From Acinetobacter sp. (GTDB lineage: Bacteria; Pseudomonadota; Gammaproteobacteria; Pseudomonadales; Moraxellaceae), in contig JASLJB010000298.1 of NCBI GenBank assembly GCA_030152605.1, positions 1-41,950 of the forward strand: DNA of 41,950 nucleotides. Direction: 5' to 3'. This document shows positions 25,915 to 34,186 of this stretch, one piece after another (positions within the stretch are counted from its first letter, which is position 1; each line of letters begins with the position of its first letter). Below the pieces are notes generated by a model, which saw only the letters and a program-made list of their open reading frames with translations, was not told where the DNA came from and did no database searches. The position numbers were made by a program, and so were the translations under genes.

Positions 25915-25993
25915 ACCCATATTGCAGTGAGTTCAGTGTTCACAAACCTCAGGCACGCATGCCTGTGCTCAACCAGATATCAAGAGAATACTT

Positions 25994-27031
25994 ATGTTTT
26001 TAAAACGTCCCTTATTTTTCTTATCTCTCATGGCGCTGGGCAGTCTAGGACATGCGAGCGCGATTTATTGCACCACGCAGGATCAAACCATTCACCCTTA
26101 CTTTTTTGATTTCAAATTTGAATCTCAAGAAAACTATGAGGGGTATTCGACGCAGTGGAAAGAACAAACCGTATCGGGGCTTTATAAAGTCGGCGGTGGT
26201 TGTGATATACGCGCCACCACGTACTGGTCGGCACGTGAGGCAGCGGGCTTAAGTTTTGCAGGCACAGATGCGGACGGTACATCTTGGTTTGATATTCAGG
26301 GCAATGACTATTTACAGGTTGCTTCACAAATCGCGATTTATAATGCCAATAATGGGCGCTCTCCTTTTTACAATGTGCCTTTTACCGATATTTCAAATAA
26401 CTGTGAAATGCGCTGTGGAAATGCACTTGCTGCTTCAGGCTCGCATGCCAATATCAAACTTCGAATTAAACGCCATTTTGTCGGTGCCAGTTTTATCGTC
26501 AGCCAACCGATTGCCAGTTTATATGCCACCCAAGGTGGCTCAGGTTTCGGCGTGGGCGGCACCCCGATGGTCATGCTCAACTTAACTGCACAAATGGTGG
26601 TTCCACAAAGCTGCACTTTAAATGCGGGCGATACCATCACCTTTAACTTCGGCGCTTTTAGCAGCCAAGCATTTGCCAATACCAGCAAGGGCAATAAACC
26701 GCAAGGCACCGAAGTAAAAGTGAATAGCGTGGACGTCAAATGTAAAAACATCGATGCAGAATCCCTACTGACCATCCGCATCGAAGCCAATGACAGTGAT
26801 GACAATATCATCTTGTCCAATAACCCAGACGTGGGATTTATTCTGGCGGATGATAATGAAAAACCGCTGAATCCAAATAATATCAACAGCTATATTCCAT
26901 TCAAACTGCAAAGTAATAATAACCCCAGTGCGAGAATCAATATTAAATCTTGGCCAGTGAGTGCCAGCGGCATTAAACCGCAAGCCGGTCCTGTCCAAGC
27001 CAAGGGTTATTTAAGGGTGGATTTTAAATGA
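25994..27031 (+). CDS. Fimbrial tip adhesin, two-domain
   Basis: A 345-aa secreted fimbrial protein about twice pilin length, as expected for a tip adhesin with an N-terminal receptor-binding domain and a C-terminal pilin domain. The signal peptide ends near LGHASA. The N-terminal part (about 23-195) has four or more Cys (IYCTTQ, GGGCDIR, NNCEMRCGN) suggesting disulphides. It is rich in Gly, Asn and aromatic residues, as sugar-binding domains often are. The C-terminal part starts near MVVPQSCTLNAGDTITFNFG, contains a second Cys in VDVKCKN and ends with the beta-zipper AKGYLRVDFK. AAGAGA lies upstream of the ATG. It overlaps the next gene by four bases (ATGA). Receptor specificity cannot be inferred. 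Confidence 0.85.
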   Translation: MFLKRPLFFLSLMALGSLGHASAIYCTTQDQTIHPYFFDFKFESQENYEGYSTQWKEQTVSGLYKVGGGCDIRATTYWSAREAAGLSFAGTDADGTSWFDIQGNDYLQVASQIAIYNANNGRSPFYNVPFTDISNNCEMRCGNALAASGSHANIKLRIKRHFVGASFIVSQPIASLYATQGGSGFGVGGTPMVMLNLTAQMVVPQSCTLNAGDTITFNFGAFSSQAFANTSKGNKPQGTEVKVNSVDVKCKNIDAESLLTIRIEANDSDDNIILSNNPDVGFILADDNEKPLNPNNINSYIPFKLQSNNNPSARINIKSWPVSASGIKPQAGPVQAKGYLRVDFK

Positions 27032-27606
27032 AACTATTCACACGGACCGGTTTAAGGCTCAGGCTTGCAACACACCACTTTTGCAATGTTTTAACTGTTT
27101 TAACTGTTTTTATTCTAAGTTTCAGTTCTCTAGCACATGCAGATCGTCGACCATTAGCAGTGACCAATATTGAATTTTTGATGGAGATCAAAGAGTGGAG
27201 CTGCAAAATTAAAAATAGCAGCCAAAATATGGTGGTGGATTTGGGGGTGTGGAATACCCGGGACTTAAATAAAGTCGGCACTAAAACCAAAGCGACCTAT
27301 TTTGAAATCGAACTAGAAGATTGTAATGTCGAGCAAGTCGCGATGAGTTTTACTGGCCCCGCGAGCAGCAGCAATCCCAACTATTTGGCGCTGAGTCCAA
27401 ACTCAAGCGCACAACATTTAGCAGTACAAATTTCAGATCACAATCAGATGCCTTTGCCCTTAAATAGCGTTTCCCCCGCTGCATCCGTCAATCAACAAAA
27501 CAACAGCAGCAAACTCAGTTTCTACGCCAACTTTATCTCGACCCAAGAACGTATTGAAGCCGGTCATGCCACTGCCGATGCCACGTTAGTGTTGCACTAT
27601 AACTAA
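27028..27606 (+). CDS. Minor fimbrial subunit
   Basis: A 192-aa secreted pilin-like protein, last in the fimbrial cluster. A long signal peptide (about 38 residues, ending SLAHA before DRRPL) is followed by a single type 1 pilin domain with a Cys pair (KEWSCKIKN and LEDCNVEQ) and the C-terminal beta-zipper ATADATLVLHYN, very like that of the major pilin (ADATFLVRYE). Its start overlaps the adhesin stop in an ATGA, so the two are translationally coupled. Likely roles are adaptor below the tip adhesin or a terminator/anchor subunit. The resemblance to the major pilin shows common ancestry. Confidence 0.85.
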   Translation: MKLFTRTGLRLRLATHHFCNVLTVLTVFILSFSSLAHADRRPLAVTNIEFLMEIKEWSCKIKNSSQNMVVDLGVWNTRDLNKVGTKTKATYFEIELEDCNVEQVAMSFTGPASSSNPNYLALSPNSSAQHLAVQISDHNQMPLPLNSVSPAASVNQQNNSSKLSFYANFISTQERIEAGHATADATLVLHYN

Positions 27607-27710
27607 TCAACTAATCAACGCATTCGGCTTTATGCTTAAATGCTTCACAAAACACACATCAAAATAATATCTTGTTTATCGTATTTAAACTGCCACTTTA
27701 TTGCTTCAAG

Positions 27711-28148
27711 CTAGTTCTTACTGAGGGTCTTATTTAAATAATGCCGCTGCTGCCCTATGCAGGGATAATCATCTAAGGTCATTTTTAATTCATAGCCATT
27801 TTTCTGATAAAACGGCATAGCCTGAAAACTATAGGTATCGACCTGTGCGTATCGGCAACCGCGATCCATCGCTTCTTGCTCGCACTGCAATAATAGTTGC
27901 GTACCCAAGCGCAAGGCTCTAATCCGCTCATCAATCCAAAGCAACTCGATCGACAGCCATAAGCCTTTGATACCGGCAATCATCCCCGCCACCAATTGAC
28001 CATCATCGTCATGCACAAAGATACCCAGTTGCTGCCATGCCGCCGCCTCAACAAACTGATGATTGTATTGACGTAAACCATTCAACACTTCTTCACGCTG
28101 CGCATGCGTGACGATATCTGTGACGTGGAAATTTAATTTACTTTTCAT
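27711..28148 (-). CDS. GNAT-family N-acetyltransferase
   Basis: A 145-aa cytoplasmic protein with the acetyl-CoA-binding core of GNAT acetyltransferases. The strand segment LVAGMIAGIKGLWLSIELLWIDE is followed by the pyrophosphate-binding loop and helix RALRLGTQLLLQCEQEA, the next strand CRYAQVDTYSFQAMPFY and the terminal segment YQKNGYELKMTLDDYP. The substrate is unknown; the family acetylates amines on small molecules, proteins or antibiotics. No strong ribosome binding site is visible before the ATG at 28148. It follows the HAD phosphatase gene on the same strand after 56 bases and may be co-transcribed. Confidence 0.88.
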   Translation of the reverse strand: MKSKLNFHVTDIVTHAQREEVLNGLRQYNHQFVEAAAWQQLGIFVHDDDGQLVAGMIAGIKGLWLSIELLWIDERIRALRLGTQLLLQCEQEAMDRGCRYAQVDTYSFQAMPFYQKNGYELKMTLDDYPCIGQQRHYLNKTLSKN

Positions 28149-28204
28149 CTTGGTCGATCCGCTGCGGGGAGGTCATTTATTATGCAGGTCGCAGCCGCAT
28201 CGCG

Positions 28205-29020
28205 CTAGACGCGACAGCCATCGAGTACCCAATCAATCACCTCTAAGGCCCCTTCTTCATCATTACTTTTGGCCAGGTATTTGGCGACTTTTTTCAGTTC
28301 TGGCACGGCGTTACTCATGGCAAAACCATAACCAGCCTGTTGGATCATCTGTAGGTCATTGTGGTTATCGCCCATCGCCAAGACCTGTCGATCTGCGATA
28401 TCCCATTGTTGTTGTAAAAACTTTAAGCCATAGGCCTTATGACGTTCTGGCAAGATCAGATCGATAAATCCAAAACCACTGGAGACCAAGTTGACCTGAT
28501 GTTGCTGCACATAGACTTTGCTTTTTAACAGTTTTAATGCAGCCTGTTCATGCGCTGGATCGGTATTTAAAGTCAGCTTACAGATCTGGTCATCGATTGC
28601 ACGCAAGTCCTCGACCTGCTTTAGGTTTTTAAAATAAATTCCGAGTTTCGCCAAACTCTGCTCAGACACCTTAGGACCGATATAGCCACAGTGTTTGCCA
28701 CATAAGATCAGTTCTGCGGCAAAGTCAGGCAGCAAATCAGCAAGCATGTGCTGTAGCAGTGCCGGCTCGAAATATGAATAATTCAGTTCACGTGTTCCAT
28801 CCATGACATAGACGCCATTTTCGGCTACATAAGCGATTTCATCTGCGATCTCGGGAAAGTAATGCTTTAGGGTATATAAGGGATTGCCACTGGCCGCGAC
28901 AAAATAAATACCGCGTTTTTTCAGCTCCGCATATTGTTCTAAGAAACGCGCCTTATTATATGTTTTATCTGTTTTTAAAAAGGTACTGTCCATATCGACA
29001 GCAATTAATTTTACTGACAT
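28205..29020 (-). CDS. HAD-superfamily Cof-type phosphatase
   Basis: A 271-aa cytoplasmic hydrolase of the Cof/IIB group of HAD phosphatases, which usually dephosphorylate sugar phosphates, nucleotides or cofactors. Motif I is DMDSTFL with nucleophile Asp9 and acid/base Asp11. Motif II is the Ser in AASGNP. Motif III is the Lys in LPERHKAYGLKFL. Motif IV is GDNHNDLQMI. The cap domain lies between motifs II and III (about 85-195). The frame is open to 29071, but the ATG at 29020 is preferred because GAGG lies five bases upstream and motif I then sits at the usual place. The real substrate cannot be predicted. Confidence 0.92.
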   Translation of the reverse strand: MSVKLIAVDMDSTFLKTDKTYNKARFLEQYAELKKRGIYFVAASGNPLYTLKHYFPEIADEIAYVAENGVYVMDGTRELNYSYFEPALLQHMLADLLPDFAAELILCGKHCGYIGPKVSEQSLAKLGIYFKNLKQVEDLRAIDDQICKLTLNTDPAHEQAALKLLKSKVYVQQHQVNLVSSGFGFIDLILPERHKAYGLKFLQQQWDIADRQVLAMGDNHNDLQMIQQAGYGFAMSNAVPELKKVAKYLAKSNDEEGALEVIDWVLDGCRV

Positions 29021-29209
29021 AGTCGCCTCATACGCATTACAGCAAAGAAAGTCGGTACAACTCAAGTACATCGTACCTGAACAAAGCTTTATAATGCCTG
29101 ATTAATATCACATTTATATGAAAAGTGCCCGTCCTGAGTGATTTACTTTTATTTCACTTATCCAGTAACATCCGAGGACGATAAACATTTACTAATAAAA
29201 CAATATTCT

Positions 29210-30547
29210 ATGACTGAACAGCCGCAGATGCCAAACACACCGCCATCCGATACCACGTGTCATCCTCAAGCCAATCAACGCCTCAGCCGTGAGGATCGTC
29301 GTACCCTTGCGCTGTCCTCACTCGGCGGTGCGCTTGAGTTCTATGATTTTGTCATTTACGTATTTTTTGCCAAAATCATCGCGGAGCAGTTTTTTCCCAG
29401 TCACCTCAGTCCGTTTTGGGCACTGCTGAATGCCTATGGCATCTTTGCCGCGGGTTATTTCTTTCGTCCCCTCGGCGGCGTAATCATGGCGCACTTTGGT
29501 GACTTGTTAGGTCGTAAGCGTTTGTTCACTCTCTCCATTTTATTGATGGCCTTACCGACCTTGGCGATTGGTCTATTGCCGACCTATGCCCAGATCGGCT
29601 ATGCCGCGCCCCTTTTGCTGTTGTTGATGCGCATCCTGCAGGGCATCGCGATCGGCGGTGAAATCCCCGCCGCATGGACCTTTGTTTCGGAGCATGTACC
29701 TGAAAAACGGATCGGACTGGCCAATGGCTTACTGACTGCGGGACTCTCTCTCGGCATCTTACTGGGGGCCTTGATGTCGCTCTGGATTTCATTGCAATTT
29801 AGTCCACCCGAAGTACAGGCATGGGCATGGCGGATCGCCTTTTTAGTCGGTGGAATCTTTGGTCTGATCGCGCTGTATTTACGTCGCTATCTCAAGGAAA
29901 CGCCGGTATTTCAGGCCATGCAAGCGCGGCAACAACTGGCACAACAACTGCCAATCAAGCAAGTACTCAGTCAACATAAAACTGCAGTGGCGCTGGGCAT
30001 GTTGCTGACTTGGTTTTTAACGGCTTGTGTGGTGGTGATCATCTTGGCGATGCCGAATCTGCTCGGTAACTTTGGTATTGACCGTGCCGATGCCTTTAAG
30101 ATGCAGAGTTTAGCTATCTTGATGCAAATGCTCGGTTGTCTGATCTCGGGACTATGCGCTGATCGTTTTGGGGCGGCCAAAACCTTGGCCTTGGGTTCTA
30201 TGGCGGTGGTGGTTTTATCTTTGCTGTTCTATCACAGTTTGGGCGTGGTCGATCAAGCGACTTTGTTTGTGCTGTATATGGCCTTGGGCCTCAGTTCAGG
30301 CACCGTCGGTATGGTGGCCTTTGCACTGGTCAAAATGTTCCCCGCGCCAATCCGCTTCACCGGGATTTCATTTTCTTATAATCTGTCGTATGCCATCGCC
30401 GGTGGCCTGACCCTGCCGATTGTACAATGGCTAAGTCTATATAGTCCGATTGGCGCGATGTATTATCTGCTCTTGGTCTGTGCGTTTAGCCTGCTCTGCG
30501 CTTGGTTGTATTTTAAAAATTTTGAAGCTATGAATAGGATTGAATAG
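29210..30547 (+). CDS. MFS transporter, metabolite:H+ symporter (MHS) family
   Basis: A 445-aa inner-membrane transporter with about 12 transmembrane helices. The N-terminal SSLGGALEFYDFVIYVFFA and GIFAAGYFFRPLGGVIMAHF segments, the loop motif GDLLGRKRLF between helices 2 and 3, and GGEIPAAWTFVSEHVPEKR are characteristic of the MHS (ProP/KgtP/citrate-type) branch. Substrates in that branch include organic acids, proline/betaine and aromatic acids; this one cannot be specified. The frame is open from a GTG at 29138, but the first Met with a family-like N-terminus is at 29210. It has no obvious ribosome binding site (a GAGG at 29174 is too far), so the start is uncertain. It is divergent from the HAD phosphatase. 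Confidence 0.9.
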   Translation: MTEQPQMPNTPPSDTTCHPQANQRLSREDRRTLALSSLGGALEFYDFVIYVFFAKIIAEQFFPSHLSPFWALLNAYGIFAAGYFFRPLGGVIMAHFGDLLGRKRLFTLSILLMALPTLAIGLLPTYAQIGYAAPLLLLLMRILQGIAIGGEIPAAWTFVSEHVPEKRIGLANGLLTAGLSLGILLGALMSLWISLQFSPPEVQAWAWRIAFLVGGIFGLIALYLRRYLKETPVFQAMQARQQLAQQLPIKQVLSQHKTAVALGMLLTWFLTACVVVIILAMPNLLGNFGIDRADAFKMQSLAILMQMLGCLISGLCADRFGAAKTLALGSMAVVVLSLLFYHSLGVVDQATLFVLYMALGLSSGTVGMVAFALVKMFPAPIRFTGISFSYNLSYAIAGGLTLPIVQWLSLYSPIGAMYYLLLVCAFSLLCAWLYFKNFEAMNRIE

Positions 30548-30607
30548 CTTAAAAATTTGACGCATATAATGCTATTTCACTGAATAGCCTAGACCCAAAA
30601 GGTCATA

Positions 30608-30821
30608 ATGGATTGGGCATCGCTATTACAATACTAAGGCTACATTGCAGTCATTGTCGAGAGGCCGTCAATAGTTAAATCGACTCTGGGATTGGCTGTT
30701 GACTTATCGACCGGAACTCTACAGTATCGCAGCAGTCATCGCTACGAGTGTGGTGTTGATCCGTTTTGGATTAAAAGCATTTAGCTACTGTCATAAACGA
30801 TACAAATCAAAGAGTCTTTAA
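30608..30821 (+). pseudogene. Remnant of a small membrane protein, possibly DedA family
   Basis: An ATG at 30608 with AAAAGG five bases upstream opens MDWASLLQY, then an in-frame TAA at 30635, after which the same frame continues GYIAVIVE. From 30681 another frame (+1) reads RLWDWLLTYRPELYSIAAVI and on through a hydrophobic helix to a basic tail HKRYKSKSL and a stop at 30819-30821. The LLQYGYIAV-like opening and a membrane helix followed by a basic tail resemble the two ends of DedA-family proteins, with the middle deleted. Only about 70 codons remain of the roughly 200 expected. Decay is well supported; the family is a guess. Confidence 0.4.
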
Positions 30822-30832
30822 AGAGTAGATGA

Positions 30833-32128
30833 TTAAAGCTTTACAATTTCACTGATCAAATGCCATTTAATGATCTGAGCTTTCTTTAGGATGGCATGAT
30901 CAGAAAACTCAAGAAAACGAGGAGCTAAATCTCCTTTAAGTAAAACCACCTGTTGTCTATAGTCATAACGAAAATTGAGTTGAATATCATCACAATCCTC
31001 TTGTCCTACATAAACAGGTTGACCATCTAAATTTAAATGTTCATCAAAGCGATAAACACCATCTATTTGACACAGTTCGCCTGATTCTAAATAAATATTA
31101 TTATTTTGTGGTCGACGATACGCATAGTTTCCTTGATCAGGAAAAATATCTGGTGCATCAAATCGTCGAATCCAAGCTCTCGTCTGTTTTATATTTAATA
31201 TTTCACAATCATCGCGATCAACGAGAGAAATACACAAACTTTTGCCATTTCTCAAAGGCCGTAGAGCTTTGTTTAAATTAAAGTAACTTGCTAAGATCAC
31301 TTCATTGCTTGGTAACAACTGTGGAAATTCTTCTAATTGAAATAAAAAGCCGTTTTCTTGTTGTTGTGGTTGTAATTGGAAATTATCACAATACTTCGGA
31401 AAAAGTGCGACTTCACAAACTCTCTGCACTAAGGTATTACTCAAATATGTAAGCCAATCAATACTTTTTATTCCATCCTGAATACTACTTCGTTCGAATA
31501 AATTTGCACCTTGATAAATGCCTAAAAATCGCTTTGCTTGTTCAAATGCCTGCTGTTGTACATCTCTTGGATCATATGGCATTACATTTTGAAAACCTGC
31601 GACAGCGTAATAAGCCCCTAACTTTTGAATACAGGTTTGAATGAGTGACATTAAAATTTTCTTTTTTTCTTTATCAAAAATTAAATTATTCGGGACACAA
31701 AAAGTTAAAGTGGAGCATTGAAGTAAATGTCCTTCCCAAGCTCGATTATTATACGCATTGATCATATATTCTGGCGCTTCTCCTCGCTCTCCTGATGCGC
31801 AATACCACTCTATTCGGTCATTTTCCTGAGTTTTCATTGCAAAAAAAGCTTCTAAACTCGGCATTTTTGCTGAGCGAATACTAGGTCTGCGATAACACTC
31901 CTTCTCGTTGGTGAATACACATCTTGTGAAATGTTCGCCAAAAAGTTGATTATATTCTTTAATACATTCATATAGCGCTTTCTTCTTTTCAGCACTGTGA
32001 CCTGCAAAATAAAAAAAATGTGCTTGAAACTCTGCCCCCATAACAAAAAAATTTGATTTATTCTCTCTGATCGCACTCCATTGAAAGTGATTAAAATGGG
32101 GAGCCATATCTTGTTCGGATCTAATCAT
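30833..32128 (-). CDS. Type VI immunity family protein (DUF3396-like)
   Basis: A 431-aa soluble protein without signal peptide. The central part matches the DUF3396 / type VI immunity pattern: AYNNRAWEGHLLQCSTLTFCVPN, then AKRFLGIYQGANLFERSSIQ and the hallmark DGIKSIDWLTYLSNTLVQRV. Family members neutralise effectors of type VI secretion systems in some bacteria. The C-terminal 170 residues or so (SNEVILASYFNLNKAL onward) appear to be an extra domain I do not recognise. The frame opens with a TTG at 32134; the ATG at 32128 is used, and MAPHFNHF at 32107 is another candidate. No effector, VgrG, Hcp or other secretion gene is adjacent. The gene is visibly more AT-rich than its neighbours and lies next to a broken gene, which suggests horizontal acquisition. 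Confidence 0.75.
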   Translation of the reverse strand: MIRSEQDMAPHFNHFQWSAIRENKSNFFVMGAEFQAHFFYFAGHSAEKKKALYECIKEYNQLFGEHFTRCVFTNEKECYRRPSIRSAKMPSLEAFFAMKTQENDRIEWYCASGERGEAPEYMINAYNNRAWEGHLLQCSTLTFCVPNNLIFDKEKKKILMSLIQTCIQKLGAYYAVAGFQNVMPYDPRDVQQQAFEQAKRFLGIYQGANLFERSSIQDGIKSIDWLTYLSNTLVQRVCEVALFPKYCDNFQLQPQQQENGFLFQLEEFPQLLPSNEVILASYFNLNKALRPLRNGKSLCISLVDRDDCEILNIKQTRAWIRRFDAPDIFPDQGNYAYRRPQNNNIYLESGELCQIDGVYRFDEHLNLDGQPVYVGQEDCDDIQLNFRYDYRQQVVLLKGDLAPRFLEFSDHAILKKAQIIKWHLISEIVKL

Positions 32129-32301
32129 CTTCAAGTCTCAACAATTCATTCAATTCGCTGATTCATTTATTTCTATAAAGGGTCTTGTTTTTAAACTGAA
32201 ACGCTTGCCAAATTTGAATATTAAATTTAATACAACAACTATTATCTTTAAAGGATTTTAATACGCCATTATTTCTACTGTATGATCCTCAAAACACTTA
32301 C

Positions 32302-32337
32302 AAACACAAAAACCTGCACTGGCAGGTTTTTGTGTTT
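32302..32337. terminator. Strong hairpin terminator after the lipoprotein gene
   Basis: A perfect 16-bp stem (AAACACAAAAACCTGC and its complement) with an ACTG loop. The T-rich arm on either strand gives terminator character. It is placed just beyond the 3' end of the leftward lipoprotein gene. Confidence 0.82.
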
Positions 32338-32354
32338 GAGCAGAGGCGCTTGGT

Positions 32355-33236
32355 TTATTTACAAGTAAATACCGCAAGACCCGCGTAGGCTGGGCCTGTC
32401 GCGCTAAATTGATTTTTATAATTCACGATCATCAAGACTTCGTTACTCAGACCTTGACCGAAGCTGACCTGATACTCGCCATTAGATACAAAGGACTTGG
32501 CTGGATTCACCACTTTACTGCCGCTGATGATGCCAGAATTCACCGGATAGTCTGCTTTTTTCCCTGGATAAAAGGTTGAAGTGTAGCTTTGTTGACCATT
32601 ACTGCTGGTCAAGGTCACTTCAAGCGTGGCATCGTCAGCTGCGAGTAAATTGAGCTTGGCTGTACCTGTAGTGGTCGCAAAAGTAGGACCATTACCTTTG
32701 GTGTTATAAGCACGGGTAAATGCAGAAGCTTCACAAGTTTTTTCACCTGCGGCAACCGCTTCATATTGATTAAATACCGCGTAGTTCCAGAACAAGTTCG
32801 TCGACTGCTGTAACACCGTGGACTCGACTGCTCCGGTGCTTGAATTTTCATTACTGGCTGTACCGTAACTCCAACGACCAAGAGCAAAGTTTTCATTCCC
32901 CGCGATATCCTGAACTGCAGTTTTATCGCCAGTTAAGCGATATGGGCCGAGAACCTTAAAAGCACCGTCGCTGTCTTGCAAAGACTTTTGTGCATCAAAG
33001 CCACCAGTCGAATAACCATTAAATGGAATCAGCATATACTTTGCTGAAGCGGTTGCCACAAAGTTTTTCTCGGCTTTGCCAGTGTTGCTATCACGACCAG
33101 CAGCATTATTGGAATTTGAGCCTGTAGTATGATTTTGATTGCCAGCAACAGCACCACCATCGTCAGAACTACCGCCACCACAACCCTGTAATAACAATGC
33201 CGATAAGATTGCTGCCGCTAAAATTTGTTGTTTCAT
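32355..33236 (-). CDS. Putative lipoprotein, function unknown
   Basis: A 293-aa predicted lipoprotein. The signal sequence MKQQILAAAILSALLLQGC ends in a lipobox (LLQGC) whose Cys would be lipid-modified, followed by the flexible linker GGGSSDDGGAVAG and an Asn/Ser/Gly-rich stretch. The rest looks like a beta-rich secreted domain (for example YMLIPFNGYSTGGFDAQKSL, NLFWNYAVFNQYEAV), with two Cys (EKTCEAS and the terminal FTCK) that may form a disulphide. The frame is open to 33278, but the ATG at 33236 is chosen because it begins a proper signal peptide. I do not recognise a family. It is monocistronic, ending at a strong hairpin. Confidence 0.82.
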   Translation of the reverse strand: MKQQILAAAILSALLLQGCGGGSSDDGGAVAGNQNHTTGSNSNNAAGRDSNTGKAEKNFVATASAKYMLIPFNGYSTGGFDAQKSLQDSDGAFKVLGPYRLTGDKTAVQDIAGNENFALGRWSYGTASNENSSTGAVESTVLQQSTNLFWNYAVFNQYEAVAAGEKTCEASAFTRAYNTKGNGPTFATTTGTAKLNLLAADDATLEVTLTSSNGQQSYTSTFYPGKKADYPVNSGIISGSKVVNPAKSFVSNGEYQVSFGQGLSNEVLMIVNYKNQFSATGPAYAGLAVFTCK

Positions 33237-33430
33237 CTTGGATGCCCCATTATTTTGTCTATGTTGCAATCTCATCACTGATCGAGCTTAGGTGGATTGC
33301 TTAAAATTTTAGATATTATTCAACATCTTAATTTTATGAAACATCATTCTAGCGAGCAACAAGTATACAATCAACATAAATAAGTGAAATGCATCACATT
33401 AACAATCTAGTGCCACTTAGCACATTAACA

Positions 33431-33468
33431 AAAAAAGCCGCAGTCTCAATCACAGAGACATGCGGCTT
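33431..33468 (-). terminator. Rho-independent terminator after the DUF2505 gene
   Basis: AAGCCGCA-GTCTC pairs with GAGAC-TGCGGCTT with one bulged base and a 7-base loop. On the minus strand the stem is followed by a run of T, immediately after the DUF2505 gene stop. Confidence 0.82.
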
Positions 33469-33485
33469 GGTGTTGTCGCGCAGAT

Positions 33486-33983
33486 TTAGATTTTTAGGCT
33501 TTTCTTCATTTCATCTTCGACGATGTCAATCTCGATTTCACTAAACTTGCGGATCTCACCCTCGGCATGCCGCTCTAGCAAACCACCGATTAACGGTACT
33601 TTGACGTTCACTTCCCAATCGAGTTGGATATGTACTTGTTGCTCATCGCCCGTGACTTTACGTGCGCAATTGGCTTTAAGCGGTAAATTTGCACCGAGTT
33701 CAACGGTTGAGGTCAGTTGTTCTAAATTGGTCACATCGGTACGCTTTAAACGAAAAGCATCTTTGAGGAATTTTTTGGCCATGTCGGGAATATTAACATC
33801 GAGGTTATAGGCACGTTTCAAGGTATAGAAATTGCCTTCGACTTGGGAGTGGGTAATATCGAGGTTCTCACCCGGTATACGTTTGCAGACCGCTTCATGC
33901 AAATCAGTATTGGCTGCGAGTTGTTTAAAATCTTGTAGGGAAATACCATTGATCGTGACTTTAACGGTGAACTGATGCGCCAT
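33486..33983 (-). CDS. DUF2505 domain protein
   Basis: A 165-aa soluble protein matching the DUF2505 pattern: a single alpha/beta domain of START-like (SRPBCC) appearance that starts with FTVKVTINGISLQDF. The centre (YNLDVNIPDMAKKFLKDAF) and the end (VKVPLIGGLLERHAEGEIRKFSEIE) are the recognisable parts. Such folds often bind hydrophobic ligands, but no function is established for this family. AAGGAG lies five bases before the ATG at 33983, an unusually good ribosome binding site for this window. It is followed by its own terminator, so it is monocistronic. Confidence 0.83.
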   Translation of the reverse strand: MAHQFTVKVTINGISLQDFKQLAANTDLHEAVCKRIPGENLDITHSQVEGNFYTLKRAYNLDVNIPDMAKKFLKDAFRLKRTDVTNLEQLTSTVELGANLPLKANCARKVTGDEQQVHIQLDWEVNVKVPLIGGLLERHAEGEIRKFSEIEIDIVEDEMKKSLKI

Positions 33984-34186
33984 AACGGCTCCTTGTAGCT
34001 GTTTATTTTTAGTTTTGGATCAAGTTCAGCGCAATCTAAGCGCATCAACATAACGATGAGCAGTGCAACTGTTCCTTTCGACAGGCTATTAAATGCAACT
34101 TTCGTGCTCAGGTCATTGACTGCATTGTTCTAGAGAAGCAAGGATAAGGCCAAATTTGCAATTAAAAGAACTGATATTGCTGATGC

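Noticed and set aside
26368..26886. A 172-codon minus-strand frame inside the adhesin gene
   Set aside because: It is an antisense shadow; the plus-strand protein has a signal peptide, pilin domain and operon context.
32219..32232. A 14-bp AT palindrome (TATTAAATTTAATA) upstream of the immunity gene
   Set aside because: Such palindromes arise readily in very AT-rich sequence, and no promoter or regulator context supports a specific role.
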